DNA of 64,000 bases from assembly GCA_035651655.1 (NCBI GenBank), contig DASRFG010000023.1, positions 496,001 to 560,000 of the forward strand, in the 5' to 3' direction. Position 1 is the first letter of the stretch, and every line of letters begins with the position of its first letter. Source of the DNA: Terriglobales bacterium (lineage in GTDB: Bacteria > Acidobacteriota > Terriglobia > Terriglobales > Acidobacteriaceae). The notes beneath the pieces were generated by a model. It was given only the letters and a program-made list of their open reading frames with translations, was not told where the DNA came from and did no database searches. This document shows positions 51,407 through 60,101 of this stretch, piece by piece. A program made the position numbers and the translations under genes.

Positions 51407-53347
51407 TCAGTACACAAAGATCATGAAACTTACGCCATATGAGTCATCCCCATCATTTGCGTCGTACGTGACGACATCAACCGCATTGACATCAGCGTCG
51501 GGGAAAACGAAATTTGCGCCCATATTGTTGGGAGCGGCATTACCGGGACCATAGTGAGGAGTGAGAGAGATAAAACGATCATTGACGGGAAATCCGAAAT
51601 TGACTCTAAACACTCCATTCGTCGAGCTAGTCGCGGTGAACCCGCAGGGGGGAGCGGAGGCCGCGCTGCCGGCGATAAATGAATTGAAACAGCGAAAAAT
51701 TCCACCACCACTCCCTACGTATGCCATGGCTTTTACCCAGCCACCTTTGTCGCGATTTTGCGTTACGTTTCCGGCCGCGGACATCGCAAACCCGTTGGCG
51801 CTGTCCCCCTTTACTCCTGTGCCGTCCGCGCTGACCCCAATCACGCCGAAGCCATTGGCATCGTTGGTACCGTACACTCCGCCATTATTCACGTCATGCG
51901 AGACACCGTACACGGCGTGAAATTTGTGGCTCTCGCCCACTATTCCGGCGTTCAATTCACTGAAACCGTACACTCCCTGGAACTGAAGGCTTTCGCCCCA
52001 AACCCCACGCCCATTGAGGGTACTAATGCCGTGCACGGCGTCACCCGGGCTCTCAACCTGCAGCCGGTTGGAGTTTGGAAACACGAAATTACCGCCAATT
52101 TGCACATTGCCAGCATCACTGATCCCGAAGTCGTAGATGGCCTGACTGCCTGTCGTGCCCGGGTCGGCCGTGGTGCGGAAGATCAAGAATCCACCATTGG
52201 TGTGACCCATCCCGAACCGCATAGTGGCATCGTTGGTTTGCCATCCCAGCGCCGAGCCATTCGGCAACTCCACAGAGCCCAGCCAGCCATTGGTCGTCCA
52301 TGCCGGCCCGCCAGCGAGACCAAGCCGGTGCTTCGGAGTGGTAGTTCCGATACCGACGTTCCCATTACCCAACACTCCCACTTTCTCCACACCATTGCTA
52401 CGCAGGCTGAGGATCTTGCCGCCTGCCGTGTTGTTGAAGACCCCGGCGATTCCAACAGGGCTGGCGTTTGTTCCATACAATCCGATATTTGATCCAGCGG
52501 TTGCTTTGCTCTCTCCCAACAGCCCGATGCCGCCAGCTCCAGTGGCTGTGGCCTGAACACCAACTCCTGAGCTCCCTGAGGCAAGTCCTCGCATGCCTCT
52601 GCCGCTTACCGTGGAGCTATCGCCACGAACTCCGTAACCAACCCCCGCGGCTGTGCTGGTGTTTAGCCCGTACACTCCAATGCCGGCGGCGCCGGGAGTT
52701 TTGCTGACTACGCCGTTTCCGGTGCCGGTTTGTGTCACTCCGACTATTTGGTCGGCAGTGGCGCCGCTGAAATTGGTCGGGCCCGAAGCTACTGCGGCCG
52801 CCCCGGCAGCCGATGACTTGGTGTTCGATTTTGTGCGAGCGTTCGGCTGAACTTGAGCTTTCACCTCCTGCCGAACCTGCTCTTTCAACGTCTCGGTAGA
52901 GACGAATTGCGATGCAGGTTTTCCCGCAAGAGTCTCCGCCTCCTGCGCCTTCAACGCGTAGGGAACGCTTACCAGGAGGACCCGTGGCTGCTCCTCCTGT
53001 CCTTCCACCCGAATGCCCAGCCACTGCGCTTCACCGGTTGTAAACAATTCGATCGGAACTCCGTCACTCTTCGTGGCTCCGAGCAGCACATTGTAGCGGC
53101 CACTTGCGTCCATGGGTACATTCTGCGTCTCCTGCCAGAGCGCAGCTCCACCCGATTGATCTTTGTAGAGAGCGAATGTGACTCCTGCCGTAGCGCTCAG
53201 CGGTTTGCCCTCAGTGCTGCGCAGCACGCCGCCAAAGCGAATCAGTCTGGGAACAATGACCGTGGACTTCGGAGATGGCTTCTGTTGGGCGGATGCCGAG
53301 CAAATCACAAGCATGGCCAACATCAAAGTTGACACGGTCTTTGCCAT
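51407..53347 (-). CDS. Large secreted Gly-rich repeat protein (tail-fibre/beta-helix-like)
   Basis: From ATG 53347, with AGGAG seven bases upstream, the product has 646 residues and a signal peptide (MAKTVSTLMLAMLVICSASAQ). An N-terminal domain (about 30-150: LIRFGGVLRSTEGKPL, VSVPYALKAQEAETLAGKPASQFV) is shared by many acidobacterial exoproteins. The middle is a run of Gly-rich short repeats (VGVYGLN-, YGVRGDS-, GLLGES-, GLYGTN-like). A VGIGTTTPKHRLGL element typical of tail-fibre-like proteins follows, then more GVYG/GVWG repeats. The C-terminal about 110 residues are a separate domain with Cys (FRCFNSFIAGSAASAPPCGF). It is probably a surface or extracellular trimeric fibre; its role is unknown. 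Confidence 0.82.
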   Translation of the reverse strand: MAKTVSTLMLAMLVICSASAQQKPSPKSTVIVPRLIRFGGVLRSTEGKPLSATAGVTFALYKDQSGGAALWQETQNVPMDASGRYNVLLGATKSDGVPIELFTTGEAQWLGIRVEGQEEQPRVLLVSVPYALKAQEAETLAGKPASQFVSTETLKEQVRQEVKAQVQPNARTKSNTKSSAAGAAAVASGPTNFSGATADQIVGVTQTGTGNGVVSKTPGAAGIGVYGLNTSTAAGVGYGVRGDSSTVSGRGMRGLASGSSGVGVQATATGAGGIGLLGESKATAGSNIGLYGTNASPVGIAGVFNNTAGGKILSLRSNGVEKVGVLGNGNVGIGTTTPKHRLGLAGGPAWTTNGWLGSVELPNGSALGWQTNDATMRFGMGHTNGGFLIFRTTADPGTTGSQAIYDFGISDAGNVQIGGNFVFPNSNRLQVESPGDAVHGISTLNGRGVWGESLQFQGVYGFSELNAGIVGESHKFHAVYGVSHDVNNGGVYGTNDANGFGVIGVSADGTGVKGDSANGFAMSAAGNVTQNRDKGGWVKAMAYVGSGGGIFRCFNSFIAGSAASAPPCGFTATSSTNGVFRVNFGFPVNDRFISLTPHYGPGNAAPNNMGANFVFPDADVNAVDVVTYDANDGDDSYGVSFMIFVY

Positions 53348-53593
53348 ATTGTGGCTCCTGGGGGGGCGAAGTGAATAGGTTTTAAGCGGAAACAAAAGGC
53401 ATGCCCCGAGAATTGGTCGGGAATTCTGATCTAGGTCAACCTGGATGTCAAGCCCGTTGCGGCTTTGAATGGATCCCGGCGGCCATCACGTTCGGTTTCG
53501 GTGCTGCAACCAAAGCAGTTGCCACCCAATTCTGTTCCATCCTGTTCCAAGAATCCGTCGGCTTGCTGGGATGCGTGTAAGTGATTGGAAACA

Positions 53594-53613
53594 TGGTGGA
53601 GCTAGTCGGGATC
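53594..53613 (-). repeat. Right copy of the tRNA-Ala 3' repeat (att-like), within the tRNA
   Basis: The 3' end of the intact tRNA gene; an exact direct repeat of 50254-50273, 3.3 kb away. Together they bound a segment with three hypothetical genes and no integrase. Confidence 0.7.
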
Positions 53614-53669
53614 GAACCGACGACCTCATCGTTGCGAACGATGCGCTCTCCCAGCTGAGCTATAGCCCC
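53594..53669 (-). tRNA. tRNA-Ala (anticodon CGC)
   Basis: A 76-nt tRNA read on the minus strand, with CCA encoded. Acceptor stem GGGGCTA pairs with TAGCTCC, the D arm is GCTC...GAGC, the anticodon stem CATCG/CGATG has loop TTCGCAA (CGC, reading GCG Ala codons), and the T arm is GTCGG TTCGATC CCGAC. Its 3' 20 bases recur at 50254-50273. Confidence 0.97.
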
Positions 53670-53762
53670 ACAGCGCAAAAGTCCTGCGGCGCAGGCGAGT
53701 ATTTCAATTCTAACAAGCCGGCTGGGGAACGCCAACGACCGTGCGGCAGCCACACCACCACA

Positions 53763-53768
53763 TATAAT
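53763..53768 (+). promoter_or_regulatory. Consensus -10 box directly before ribA
   Basis: A perfect TATAAT ends 6 bp before the ribA GTG. Transcription would begin at about the start codon, giving a leaderless mRNA. There is no good -35 box 16-18 bp upstream and no ribosome-binding site before the GTG, which fits a leaderless start. Confidence 0.4.
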
Positions 53769-53774
53769 GGTGTT

Positions 53775-54389
53775 GTGAGCTCACTGGTTCGCAAGATCGC
53801 AGAGGCTGACTTCCCCACCCGCTGGGGCAAGTTCCGCATTTTCGGATTTGAAGGCGAGTTTTCTGAAAAGAAAGGTGAGCGCAAGGAAGAGGCAGTCGCG
53901 CTGGCGATGGGCGACATCCTGTCGGCGCCACCGCTGGTACGCATACACTCCCAGTGCCTGACCGGTGATGTGTTCGGCTCCCTACGCTGCGATTGCCGCC
54001 AGCAACTCGAAATGGGGCTAGCAATGATCGGTTCGGCTGGAGCCGGCGTGCTGATTTACGAGCAGCAGGAGGGCCGTGGCATCGGACTGATGGCCAAGCT
54101 GCAGGCTTACGAACTTCAGGATTCCGGACTGGATACCGTTGAAGCCAACGAACGCCTCGGTTTTAAAGCCGATCATCGTGAGTTTGCCTTGCCTGCCGAG
54201 ATCCTCAAGAAACTGGGTATTGCCGAGGTGAGGCTCCTATCTAACAATCCGGACAAAGTTGCCGCCCTCGAGGCGGCCGGTATCAAAGTGGTTGAAAGAG
54301 TTCCTTGTGAGGTCGAAGCGCACTCCGCCTCAGAAAATTACCTGAAGACGAAGAAAGAAAAGCTCGGGCACCTGTTCACTTCCCGCTGA
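53775..54389 (+). CDS. ribA: GTP cyclohydrolase II
   Basis: First step of riboflavin synthesis: GTP to 2,5-diamino-6-ribosylamino-pyrimidinone phosphate, with formate and pyrophosphate released. The start is GTG 53775 (204 residues); upstream frame runs antisense through the tRNA gene and is not coding. The zinc ligands are Cys61, Cys72 and Cys74 (HSQCLTGDVFGSLRCDC). The substrate-binding and catalytic segment is YEQQEGRGIGL, with VRLLSNNPDKVAALE near the C terminus. It is free-standing (no RibB domain). The last 14 bp overlap the convergent DUF2520 gene. Confidence 0.95.
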   Translation: MSSLVRKIAEADFPTRWGKFRIFGFEGEFSEKKGERKEEAVALAMGDILSAPPLVRIHSQCLTGDVFGSLRCDCRQQLEMGLAMIGSAGAGVLIYEQQEGRGIGLMAKLQAYELQDSGLDTVEANERLGFKADHREFALPAEILKKLGIAEVRLLSNNPDKVAALEAAGIKVVERVPCEVEAHSASENYLKTKKEKLGHLFTSR

Positions 54390-55269
54390 GCAGTTGTCGC
54401 AAGTCTGCCCGGTTGCGGACCGGCAGAGTGCGTAACGCAGCGCGCGCCAGCGCGAGGTAAACCTCCTCAGCGCCAGGTACTCGCGCGAGCGCCCGCAGAT
54501 TAAGCCGGACCGTCGCCACATCACCACGCACCAATGGACCGCTAAATGAGGCGGCCGGACCACGCTCTACATAATTGCGCAGGGTCTGGCGTAGAATCGG
54601 CTCCATCTTCTTGCGTGCAGAGTTTCGTCCAGCAGTTCCCTTCCCCATGCCCGCTGCCCCTCCCACCTGTTCAGCCAGTGCCAGCAACGCCACGACTAAC
54701 GGCGAGGCAAACGCGCCCCAGGCATGGTAAAGCGGCTTGTCTTTCGCTTTGACGCTAAACGCATTCCCGCCGAGCTTTCGGACAATCTTTCTCGCCACCC
54801 TCGCCGCTCTGGGATCACCTTCGATGGCGAACGGCACTCCGGCTAGTTTTTGTGTGGATGCTGAGTTACCAGCCGCCGCGGCGAACGTCATCAGCGGGTG
54901 GACGGAGGCAACACCCGTGCCTTTTCGCTGCAGCGGCGCCAGTTCCTTCGCTGCAAGAGCGCCGCTGGAATGAAAAGCTACTTTGTCTTTCCAGGCTACG
55001 TCACGACGTTGTGCGAGTAGTCGGGAGAGATCAGCAATAGCGCCGTCAGGAACGCACAACCAGATTACGTCGGCATCCAAACTGGGTTTGTCGACTGGAA
55101 CCGCAGTGGCGCTAACTCTGCGGGCCAAGTCCTGGGCAAGACGCTTGGAACCGCTGGTCTCGCGAAAAATAATTTCAGTAATTCGGTAACCCGCATTGCG
55201 CAGCGCGAGAGCGAGCGCGCGTCCCAGATTTCCCGGTCCCACAATTGCGATTCGTGGCGTGCCTGGCAC
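54376..55269 (-). CDS. Rossmann-like/DUF2520 dehydrogenase-like protein
   Basis: A 297-residue protein resembling pyrroline-5-carboxylate-reductase-type and 6-phosphogluconate-dehydrogenase-like folds. The N-terminal nucleotide-binding motif is GPGNLG (about residues 11-16), followed by VIWLCVPDGAIADL and FHSSGALAAKELAPL (typical of this family), GVASVHPLMTF, and a C-terminal helical DUF2520 domain from about 165. The substrate is unknown; an NADP-dependent oxidoreductase is likely. GTG 55269 is the start. No co-transcribed neighbour is evident; it overlaps the convergent ribA by 14 bp and lies 62 bp from the divergent NUDIX gene. Confidence 0.88.
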   Translation of the reverse strand: MPGTPRIAIVGPGNLGRALALALRNAGYRITEIIFRETSGSKRLAQDLARRVSATAVPVDKPSLDADVIWLCVPDGAIADLSRLLAQRRDVAWKDKVAFHSSGALAAKELAPLQRKGTGVASVHPLMTFAAAAGNSASTQKLAGVPFAIEGDPRAARVARKIVRKLGGNAFSVKAKDKPLYHAWGAFASPLVVALLALAEQVGGAAGMGKGTAGRNSARKKMEPILRQTLRNYVERGPAASFSGPLVRGDVATVRLNLRALARVPGAEEVYLALARAALRTLPVRNRADLRQLLSGK

Positions 55270-55331
55270 GCGGGCAGCATAGCAAGGAGGCCGCTACAGC
55301 GCCAAGCATGGCAGGCTGTTATATTTTTCGG

Positions 55332-55913
55332 ATGGGCAAGGGCAGGTCGTCAGCAACAAAGTCGTCCACAAAAAATCAAGTGCGCGTGCTCTCCTCACGA
55401 GTGATATTCAAAGGTCCGGCTTTCACAGTACACAGCGACCGAATTCGGGAACCCAGCGGAGTAACCGTCCGTCGCGATATAGTGCGCCACACTGGCTCGG
55501 CGGTAATCATGCCGGTGGATGATTCCGGACGCGAACTGCGAGTCTTGCTCGCCCGCCAGTATCGCTACGCGGCAGGAAGATATTTGTGGGAATTCCCTGC
55601 TGGACGAATTGATCCCGGCGAGACAGCCCTGGCTGCCGCGAAACGCGAACTGCTGGAAGAAACTGGCTACACTGCCCAGGACTGGCAGCGCGCACTGTTC
55701 TTCTATGCCAGCCCTGGATTTTCCGACGAGACAATGGCTGTCTTTCTGGCGCGAGGGTTAAAACGCGGCAAGGCTAAACCGGAAGAGGACGAGCGCATCC
55801 GCAAGCGACTATTTCCACTCTCAGCTGCCCTACGGATGGTGCAGCGCGGCCGCATCCCGGACGGCAAGACCATCGCCGGCGTATTGTGGCTTGCCTGCAA
55901 CCATCTCTGCTGA
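55332..55913 (+). CDS. NUDIX hydrolase (ADP-ribose pyrophosphatase-like)
   Basis: A 193-residue cytoplasmic hydrolase from ATG 55332; the frame is open upstream, but that part overlaps the start of the divergent gene. The Nudix box is complete (residues 91-113, GRIDPGE ... REL-EE-G), which binds the metal and cleaves X-linked nucleoside diphosphates. The N-terminal EFPAGRID and RYLWEF features and the C-terminal GFSDETM segment resemble ADP-ribose pyrophosphatases (NudF-type), which is the inferred substrate. It lies upstream of the cold-shock gene with its own start; no operon link is clear. Confidence 0.9.
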   Translation: MGKGRSSATKSSTKNQVRVLSSRVIFKGPAFTVHSDRIREPSGVTVRRDIVRHTGSAVIMPVDDSGRELRVLLARQYRYAAGRYLWEFPAGRIDPGETALAAAKRELLEETGYTAQDWQRALFFYASPGFSDETMAVFLARGLKRGKAKPEEDERIRKRLFPLSAALRMVQRGRIPDGKTIAGVLWLACNHLC

Positions 55914-56125
55914 AAACCGCTCTGCTACTGGCTTTTCGTATGTACCATCTTGACAACAGAGCTGAAAAAGCCGCAGAATAATTCCAATCCCTCAATCAGG
56001 ATCGCAGGTCCAGTCGAAGTCGAAGTTCCTCCATTCCGAACCAGACGCTGGACACACGTCCCTGTCCCGAGGCCCCAACTGTTCCCCAGAAGGGGACGAG
56101 AAAGCTGTTTTTGGAGGACGAGCAA
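55914..56125 (+). promoter_or_regulatory. 5' leader region of the cold-shock gene
   Basis: A 212-bp gene-free stretch. It contains a hairpin with a GU pair near 56080-56100 (about six pairs with a five-base loop) and the strong ribosome-binding site GGAGG eight bases before the GTG. Long structured leaders are typical of csp genes, whose mRNA changes structure with temperature. No conserved cold-box could be confirmed by eye. Confidence 0.35.
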
Positions 56126-56335
56126 GTGGCACGCATAAAAGGCGTAGTGAAGTGGTTCAACAATGCCAAGGGTTTCGGCTTTATCGGCCGAGACGATGGA
56201 GCGGATGTATTCGTGCACTACAGCGCGATCAGCTCCGAAGGTTACAAGAGCCTGCAGGAGGGCGATCAAGTGGAATTTGAGATCGTTCAGGGCCAAAAGG
56301 GACCCCAGGCGGGCGAGGTCGTAAAACTTTCATAG
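56126..56335 (+). CDS. Cold-shock protein (CspA family)
   Basis: A 69-residue single cold-shock domain. The start is GTG 56126, preceded by GGAGG. The RNA-binding motifs are complete: [12 protein letters not shown] (RNP1) and VFVHYSAI (RNP2), followed by [20 protein letters not shown]. Such proteins bind single-stranded RNA and DNA and melt structure at low temperature, or act as general RNA chaperones. A strong terminator follows. The open frame five codons upstream uses a TTG that overlaps the ribosome-binding site and is unlikely. Confidence 0.97.
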   Translation: MARIKGVVKWFNNAKGFGFIGRDDGADVFVHYSAISSEGYKSLQEGDQVEFEIVQGQKGPQAGEVVKLS

Positions 56336-56361
56336 TCAGTTTAGTTAAATTAAATTTGTAG

Positions 56362-56391
56362 CCCAGCCTGCGCCAGGCTGGGTTTTCTTTT
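56362..56391 (+). terminator. Rho-independent terminator of the cold-shock gene
   Basis: A perfect 9-bp stem (56362-56370 with 56374-56382, loop CGC) is followed by TTTTCTTTT (56383-56391). Confidence 0.93.
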
Positions 56392-56482
56392 GGCATATTC
56401 AGTGTCGCCGCGAATTCGGCGATGACGGCGGCGATAGCGATACAATTCTTTTCTGCCCTGATCTGACAAGAAACACACTCGC

Positions 56483-58228
56483 ATGGACAACAAAGCAATA
56501 GCTGGGGTTCTTTACGAGACCGCCGACCTAATGGAAATCAACGGCGATGATTCCTTCCGTATCCGGTCTTATCGGAATGCCGCGCAAGCTATCGAGAGCC
56601 AGTCGCAACAGCTTGAACAGCTCACCTCTGACCCCAAGAAGCTGATGGAAATTCCTGGCATTGGAAAGCGCATGGCGGAGAACATCCAGGAAATCTGCCG
56701 CGAGGGCAAGCTCAAGCTTCACACTGAACTTCTGGAGAAGTATCGTCCCTCCATGCTGGAACTGCTTAGGATTCAGGGCCTGGGACCGAAAACTATTGCG
56801 CTGATCTGGAGCGCGTACAAGGTCTGCGATCTGGCGGGAGTGGAGAAACTGGCGCGCGAGGGCAAGCTGCAGGAACTGCCGCGCATGGGCGAGAAGCAAG
56901 AAAAGAAAATTCTGAAGTCAATTGAAGACTACCGTCGGATTGCCGGACGGTTCTGCCTGGATGACGCAGATCAGATCGCGCAAGACATGATTCAGCACCT
57001 CGCCGGTTTGGAAGGCGTGGACAAGGTAACTCCGGCAGGATCATTGCGGCGGGGGCGAGAAACAGTGGGCGACCTTGACATTCTGGTGACTGGAAAATGT
57101 TGCAACAACGACAAACAGCGCTCTGCCGTGATTGATCAGATTGTGCGTTTTCCAGGGATCTTGGAGGTAATCGCGCGCGGAGAGAACAAAGTCAGCTTTC
57201 GTCTGCGTGGCGGCATGCAGGTGGATGTGCGTCTGCTCCTGCCTGAGTCGTTCGGCGCTGCCATGCAATATTTCACCGGCTCCAAGTCGCACAACGTGGC
57301 GCTGCGCCAGCGCGCTCTCAAAATGGGGTTCACCCTGAGTGAATACGGACTGGACACTTTGGAAGGCAGCAAGCGCGTCGCCGGTAAGACTGAAGACGAG
57401 ATTTACGCTAAGCTCAAGCTCGATTGCATCCCGCCGGAACTGCGGGAGAATTGCGGTGAAATTGAGGCTGCTGCTGAGCACAAATTGCCGGTCTTGATTT
57501 CGGTTGAAGATTTGCAGGGCGATGTGCACATGCACACCGTGGAGACTGACGGCCGAAACACCATCGAAGAGATGGCCCAGGCGGCGGGCTCACGAGGATA
57601 CAAATACATGGCCATTACCGACCATTCCAAGAATTTAGCCTTCGCTAATGGCCTGGACGACAAGCGCGCTTCTGAGCACATCCGCAAGATCCGCAACGCA
57701 AACAAGGACATCGAAGGCATCACAGTCTTCGCGGGAATCGAAGTGGATATCCTGGCGGATGGCGAACTGGACCTTTCAGATTCGGTGCTGGCGGAAATGG
57801 ACTTAGTGATCGGCAGCGTGCACTCCGCCTTCAATCAGGAACCCGCGCAGATGACCGACCGGTTGCTTCGCGCACTCAGCAATCCGCACATCTCAATCGT
57901 GGGTCACCCCACCGGCCGCATCCTGTTGCGCCGCGACGCGTACCAATTCGACATGGAGGCGGTCCTGCAGGCTGCCGCGAAGAACAAAGTTGCCATGGAG
58001 CTGAATGCGTATCCCGACCGGCTCGATCTAAACGATCACAATTTGCGGCTGGCCAAGCAGCGGGGTGTGAAAATTGTCATCAATACCGATTCTCACCGCA
58101 CCACGCATTTGGCGAAGATCAAGTATGGAGTCCTGCAGGCGCGGCGGGCGTGGCTGACCAAGGATGATGTACTCAATACTCTGCCGCCGGAAAAGTTCGC
58201 CAAAGCTATGAAGCGCCAGGCTGCATAG
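56483..58228 (+). CDS. polX: DNA polymerase/3'-5' exonuclease PolX
   Basis: A 581-residue family X polymerase. N-terminal helix-hairpin-helix motifs (PGIGKRMAENIQEI; GLGPKTIALIW) bind DNA. The nucleotidyltransferase part holds GSLRRGRETVGDLDILV, whose Asp pair binds the catalytic metal. A C-terminal PHP domain (from about 345) contains DVHMHTVETDG, ITDHSKNL, GIEVDIL, GSVHSAFNQ and NTDSH, supplying the metal ligands of the exonuclease. It should fill gaps in base-excision repair and remove 3' ends. It is monocistronic so far as can be seen. The cytoplasmic protein is complete, and ATG 56483 fits the family N terminus. Confidence 0.96.
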   Translation: MDNKAIAGVLYETADLMEINGDDSFRIRSYRNAAQAIESQSQQLEQLTSDPKKLMEIPGIGKRMAENIQEICREGKLKLHTELLEKYRPSMLELLRIQGLGPKTIALIWSAYKVCDLAGVEKLAREGKLQELPRMGEKQEKKILKSIEDYRRIAGRFCLDDADQIAQDMIQHLAGLEGVDKVTPAGSLRRGRETVGDLDILVTGKCCNNDKQRSAVIDQIVRFPGILEVIARGENKVSFRLRGGMQVDVRLLLPESFGAAMQYFTGSKSHNVALRQRALKMGFTLSEYGLDTLEGSKRVAGKTEDEIYAKLKLDCIPPELRENCGEIEAAAEHKLPVLISVEDLQGDVHMHTVETDGRNTIEEMAQAAGSRGYKYMAITDHSKNLAFANGLDDKRASEHIRKIRNANKDIEGITVFAGIEVDILADGELDLSDSVLAEMDLVIGSVHSAFNQEPAQMTDRLLRALSNPHISIVGHPTGRILLRRDAYQFDMEAVLQAAAKNKVAMELNAYPDRLDLNDHNLRLAKQRGVKIVINTDSHRTTHLAKIKYGVLQARRAWLTKDDVLNTLPPEKFAKAMKRQAA

Positions 58229-58289
58229 ATGGGCGAAGATACACAACCCCTGCCACTCTGGGATAATCTTTCTAGCAGAGAGGCTGCTT

Positions 58290-58880
58290 ATGCCTGACCA
58301 GAACGCCGCACCTAACGCGAGTCCCAGGCCGCCGGCAACTCCACGCGCAGTTAGCGAGGACATACCTACCCTGAGCGAGGAGTTCGACAATCCGAAATGG
58401 ACCTTGCCTCCTGCCAAGGTACTTGTGATCGCAATTCTGGCTTTGGGGATTGTGGTGGCGGCAGCGATGTGGCTGCTGCGTTACAAGCCGGCCGGGGCAG
58501 GCAGCATTGACAACGTCGCTTCTGTGGAATTGGGAGACAAGGCCAGCGTGCTAGTGGCCATCACTTTCACTGTTCAGAACACCAGCGACAAGATGTTGTA
58601 CGTGCACGGGGTCTCTGCGCTACTGAAGACTGACAAGGGCGACTTTCCCGACACGGGTGCCAGCGCAGTGGACTATGATCGGTACTTTCAAGCCTATCCC
58701 TCGTTGAAACAGAATGCCTTGCCAGCCTTATTGGCTGAGACCAAAATCCCTGCGGGCGCGCAGGCAAGGGGTACGGTGGTGGTGAGTTTTCCCGTCAACC
58801 AGGATGCCTTCGAACATCGCAAATCGATCAGCGTGCTCGTGGACCCCTACGACCAACGACCGGTAGTAATCACCAAATGA
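58290..58880 (+). CDS. Hypothetical membrane-anchored protein
   Basis: A 196-residue protein with a Pro/Ala-rich cytoplasmic N terminus, one transmembrane helix (VLVIAILALGIVVAAAMWLL) and a periplasmic beta domain (residues 68-196; ASVLVAITFTVQNTSDKMLYVHGV, TRGTVVVSFPV). This looks like an immunoglobulin-like fold, similar to DUF4352-type domains. It is not assigned to a specific process. It lies 61 bp after polX on the same strand. Confidence 0.72.
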   Translation: MPDQNAAPNASPRPPATPRAVSEDIPTLSEEFDNPKWTLPPAKVLVIAILALGIVVAAAMWLLRYKPAGAGSIDNVASVELGDKASVLVAITFTVQNTSDKMLYVHGVSALLKTDKGDFPDTGASAVDYDRYFQAYPSLKQNALPALLAETKIPAGAQARGTVVVSFPVNQDAFEHRKSISVLVDPYDQRPVVITK

Positions 58881-58931
58881 GTTGGATGGAAGAATTTCAG
58901 GAATGGCGTATCACTCCGCCATTCCCGAGAG

Positions 58932-59816
58932 CTACTGTGCGCCTTGCGGGGTCTGGCTCAACACCGGCCGGGGAGCACTCTTGGGTGTGCTCAAATAACC
59001 GGCAATCCTGTTTTTGTCCACCGTCCACACCACAACTTCGTAGAGCATGTGCTCGCGACCGCTGTAAAACTGTATCGGCTCGTTGATGGTGCGGTCTTTC
59101 TTTTCGATCATCCGGTCATCCGACAACACGTTCAGGGTGAACTTCCCCTTCTTGGCGTCTGCCTTCTTAAGCTGCAGGCTTACCGTTGAAATCGGAGTTG
59201 GATTGGCCTTTTTCTGTAACGTAAACTCGTAATAGTTGCGGTCACCCTGATGCTTCAGAGCTTCTAGATCGTCGCGGGTATGGGCGATGAGTCCGCTCTG
59301 TACGCCCAAGTCACCGATGGCCCGTTCCAGTTTCTCTTTGGTAGCTTCCAGGTCACTTTTCGCGGCGGCCACCTCTGATTTGACCCCGCCCACGTCGCTC
59401 TTGACGCCGGCAACTTCACCGCTCATCTTGCTGAGCTGGTGTTGCTGTTCGGTGGCCAAACGAGCTTCAGAGGCACGCTGCTGCCGTTGCAGGTCGCTGG
59501 CCCGCTGCGAGAGCTCTTTCTTTGTCATCCCAAGCTGCGAGGCGAGAGCTTCATTACTGGCCTGCACAGTACTTAAACGCTGATTGAGCTCATGGAGCCC
59601 ACCGCGTGCGTTCTCATCGGAGTGTTCCAGCCGGTCGAGGCGCGCCTTCATCACGACGATGAAATATCCTGAACCCACGACGTAGGCGATCACCAGGCCT
59701 ACCAGCATCCATTTCCAGAAGCTCGTGCGCGATTCCGGAGCATCCTGGTACATGTAGCCAGCGTCGCTATCCTGTATTGGGGCATCCTGGCCCTGAACGT
59801 CCATTTCATCCGACAT
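58932..59816 (-). CDS. Hypothetical coiled-coil membrane protein
   Basis: A 294-residue protein. An acidic cytoplasmic N terminus leads to one transmembrane helix (WMLVGLVIAYVVGSGYFIVVM, about 36-57). A long coiled coil follows (60-185; LDRLEHSDENARGGLHELNQ, with a repeat of VGGVKSEVAAAKSDLEATKE), then a beta-rich C-terminal domain (YYEFTLQKKANPTPISTVSLQLKKADAKK; HMLYEVVVWTVDKNRIAGYL). The coiled coil suggests oligomerisation in the periplasm. I do not recognise the family. No gene partner is evident, and the hypothetical at 58290-58880 converges on it. Confidence 0.75.
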   Translation of the reverse strand: MSDEMDVQGQDAPIQDSDAGYMYQDAPESRTSFWKWMLVGLVIAYVVGSGYFIVVMKARLDRLEHSDENARGGLHELNQRLSTVQASNEALASQLGMTKKELSQRASDLQRQQRASEARLATEQQHQLSKMSGEVAGVKSDVGGVKSEVAAAKSDLEATKEKLERAIGDLGVQSGLIAHTRDDLEALKHQGDRNYYEFTLQKKANPTPISTVSLQLKKADAKKGKFTLNVLSDDRMIEKKDRTINEPIQFYSGREHMLYEVVVWTVDKNRIAGYLSTPKSAPRPVLSQTPQGAQ

Positions 59817-60101
59817 AGGTTCGCCTTTCAGGATTAAGTATCGTCATTGTTGAGCAGAAGTTAAAGGGTGTCAATTGTGCCGATAGTTCAATACACTGAC
59901 GATTTAGGCCAATGGATTGCACAGTACTGTGAGAGATCTTCGATCCCAAAAGAGCCTTTTTCTCCCTAAGCAGCTCGGGCGCAAGACGTTCTCATGCGTG
60001 TTTGCGCAAAAGGGTAGGCGGGGGCGGGCGGAAGTGTTTATCCGTTTTTTGGTATCGAGGTGCTCACCTTTGGTGCTTTACGAAAGTGCAAACTCAAACA
60101 G

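Noticed and set aside
53469-53774. In-frame extension upstream of ribA
   Set aside because: It runs antisense through tRNA-Ala and gives the well-known false peptide VELVGIEPT-like sequence; coding starts at GTG 53775.
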